This document shows, piece by piece, positions 63,746 to 64,000 of a DNA stretch of 64,000 nucleotides (its first letter is position 1; every line of letters begins with the position of its first letter). The notes beneath the pieces were generated by a model. The model was not told the DNA's origin. It was given only the letters and a program-made list of their open reading frames with translations, and made no database searches. Position numbers and translations under genes: made by a program. The stretch covers positions 248,001 through 312,000 of the forward strand of contig NZ_SLZQ01000004.1 of the NCBI RefSeq assembly GCF_004342585.1, read 5' to 3'. Source of the stretch: Paucimonas lemoignei (GTDB lineage Bacteria > Pseudomonadota > Gammaproteobacteria > Burkholderiales > Burkholderiaceae_D).

Positions 63746-64000
63746 GTGCTGATCAAGTTGATGCAGATGCGTGGCAAAGCATGGCTGGCATGGCTTGCCA
63801 TTGGCGCCATGTTGCTGGTGGCGGCGCAGGCTAGTGCCCAGACCGCTCCGCTATCTCGGCCGGTTCAACCCTCTTCGCCCTCTCCGATCTCGCGCACGCC
63901 GGCTTCCGCCACGCTGATCGAACGCGGCAAATACCTGGCCCAGGCCGGTGACTGCATCGCTTGCCACACCGTGCCTGGCAAGCCTATCTTTTCCGGCAAC
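63746..64000 (+). CDS. Cytochrome c subunit, cut by window edge
   Basis: The first 85 codons only. GTG at 63746 with GCGAGGAGAA upstream. A hydrophobic N-terminus (WLAWLAIGAMLLVAAQASAQ) is a signal or anchor. A Pro/Ser linker leads to ATLIERGKYLAQAGDCIACH then TVPGKPIFSGN, the first haem motif of the tri-haem cytochrome subunits of membrane alcohol/gluconate dehydrogenases. It is in an operon with the c4-like gene. The C-terminal part lies outside the window. Confidence 0.85.
   Translation, partial: MLIKLMQMRGKAWLAWLAIGAMLLVAAQASAQTAPLSRPVQPSSPSPISRTPASATLIERGKYLAQAGDCIACHTVPGKPIFSGN

Noticed and set aside
1-64000. CRISPR array, insertion sequence or integron
   Set aside because: I saw no regularly spaced repeats of 25-40 bases, no transposase-like protein and no terminal repeats of IS type other than the prophage att sites.

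Overview
The window is about 64 kb of a betaproteobacterial chromosome. Codon usage, the YjfB-like, MlaC, RlhA and CSS-motif EAL genes and the cytochromes suggest Burkholderiales, perhaps Oxalobacteraceae; this placement is inference, since no 16S or other marker gene is present. An intact-looking 39.2 kb prophage (1286-40452) fills the left two thirds, integrated in the 3' end of a tRNA-Ser(GGA) gene. Ordinary chromosome follows from 40453 to 64000, and about 1.2 kb of chromosome precedes it.

Prophage layout. The left arm is read leftward: integrase and a long-overlapping excisionase-like gene next to attL, then a tightly coupled early operon (10722 down to 2735). This operon carries a MazG-like pyrophosphohydrolase, a dNMP kinase, a sliding-clamp-like protein fused to an FtsK-gamma winged helix, a C5-cytosine methyltransferase with an altered catalytic motif, a Gp37/Gp68 (DUF5131) protein with a cysteine cluster and an ASCH-like protein. 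The immunity region (10770-11878) has a LexA/CI-type repressor and a Cro-like gene. Five 16-bp operators share the pattern GTTTAG-N4-CTATAC, and both divergent transcripts appear leaderless. Rightward come a CII-like regulator, a toprim primase/helicase, an iteron cluster that is a candidate origin, and a putative late regulator. The structural block runs from 17654 to 37886. Its head genes are lambda-like: Nu1/gpA terminase, gpW, gpB portal, S49 protease with a nested scaffold, gpD, capsid and FII. Its contractile tail is Mu-like: gp38, sheath, tube, a -1 frameshifted chaperone, tape measure, gpN, gpP, gp45 to gp48, fibre and fibre assembly. Lysis genes (a one-TM coiled-coil protein, a GH108 endolysin, a three-TM holin), a structured non-coding stretch and a Dam-type adenine methyltransferase precede attR. 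Two genes run against their surroundings and look like morons (12010-12315 and 30807-31058).

Next to attR lie two scraps: a tRNA-like 3' fragment and a 28-bp copy of the 3' end of the integrase gene. They are in the same order and orientation as tRNA and int at attL, so they may be the ghost of an earlier integration module. The tRNA-Ser terminator is now stranded beyond attR at 40459, and the prophage supplies a replacement hairpin at 1313.

Host region. Right of attR are a formaldehyde-dehydrogenase-like zinc dehydrogenase with a companion gene, a GGDEF cyclase, an HD phosphohydrolase, a YahK-type alcohol dehydrogenase, rlhA (23S rRNA hydroxycytidine synthase) and a periplasmic rhodanese/DSP-like protein. 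These are followed by a YjfB-family protein, a Cache-PAS-GGDEF-EAL protein, a PAS/PAS hybrid kinase with two receiver domains, a divergent old-yellow-enzyme/LysR pair, mlaC, a class I amidotransferase, a CSS-motif EAL phosphodiesterase and two cytochrome c genes, the last cut by the window edge. Three c-di-GMP enzymes and a hybrid kinase within 20 kb make this stretch rich in signalling genes. All functional assignments rest on reading motifs by eye; no database search was possible.
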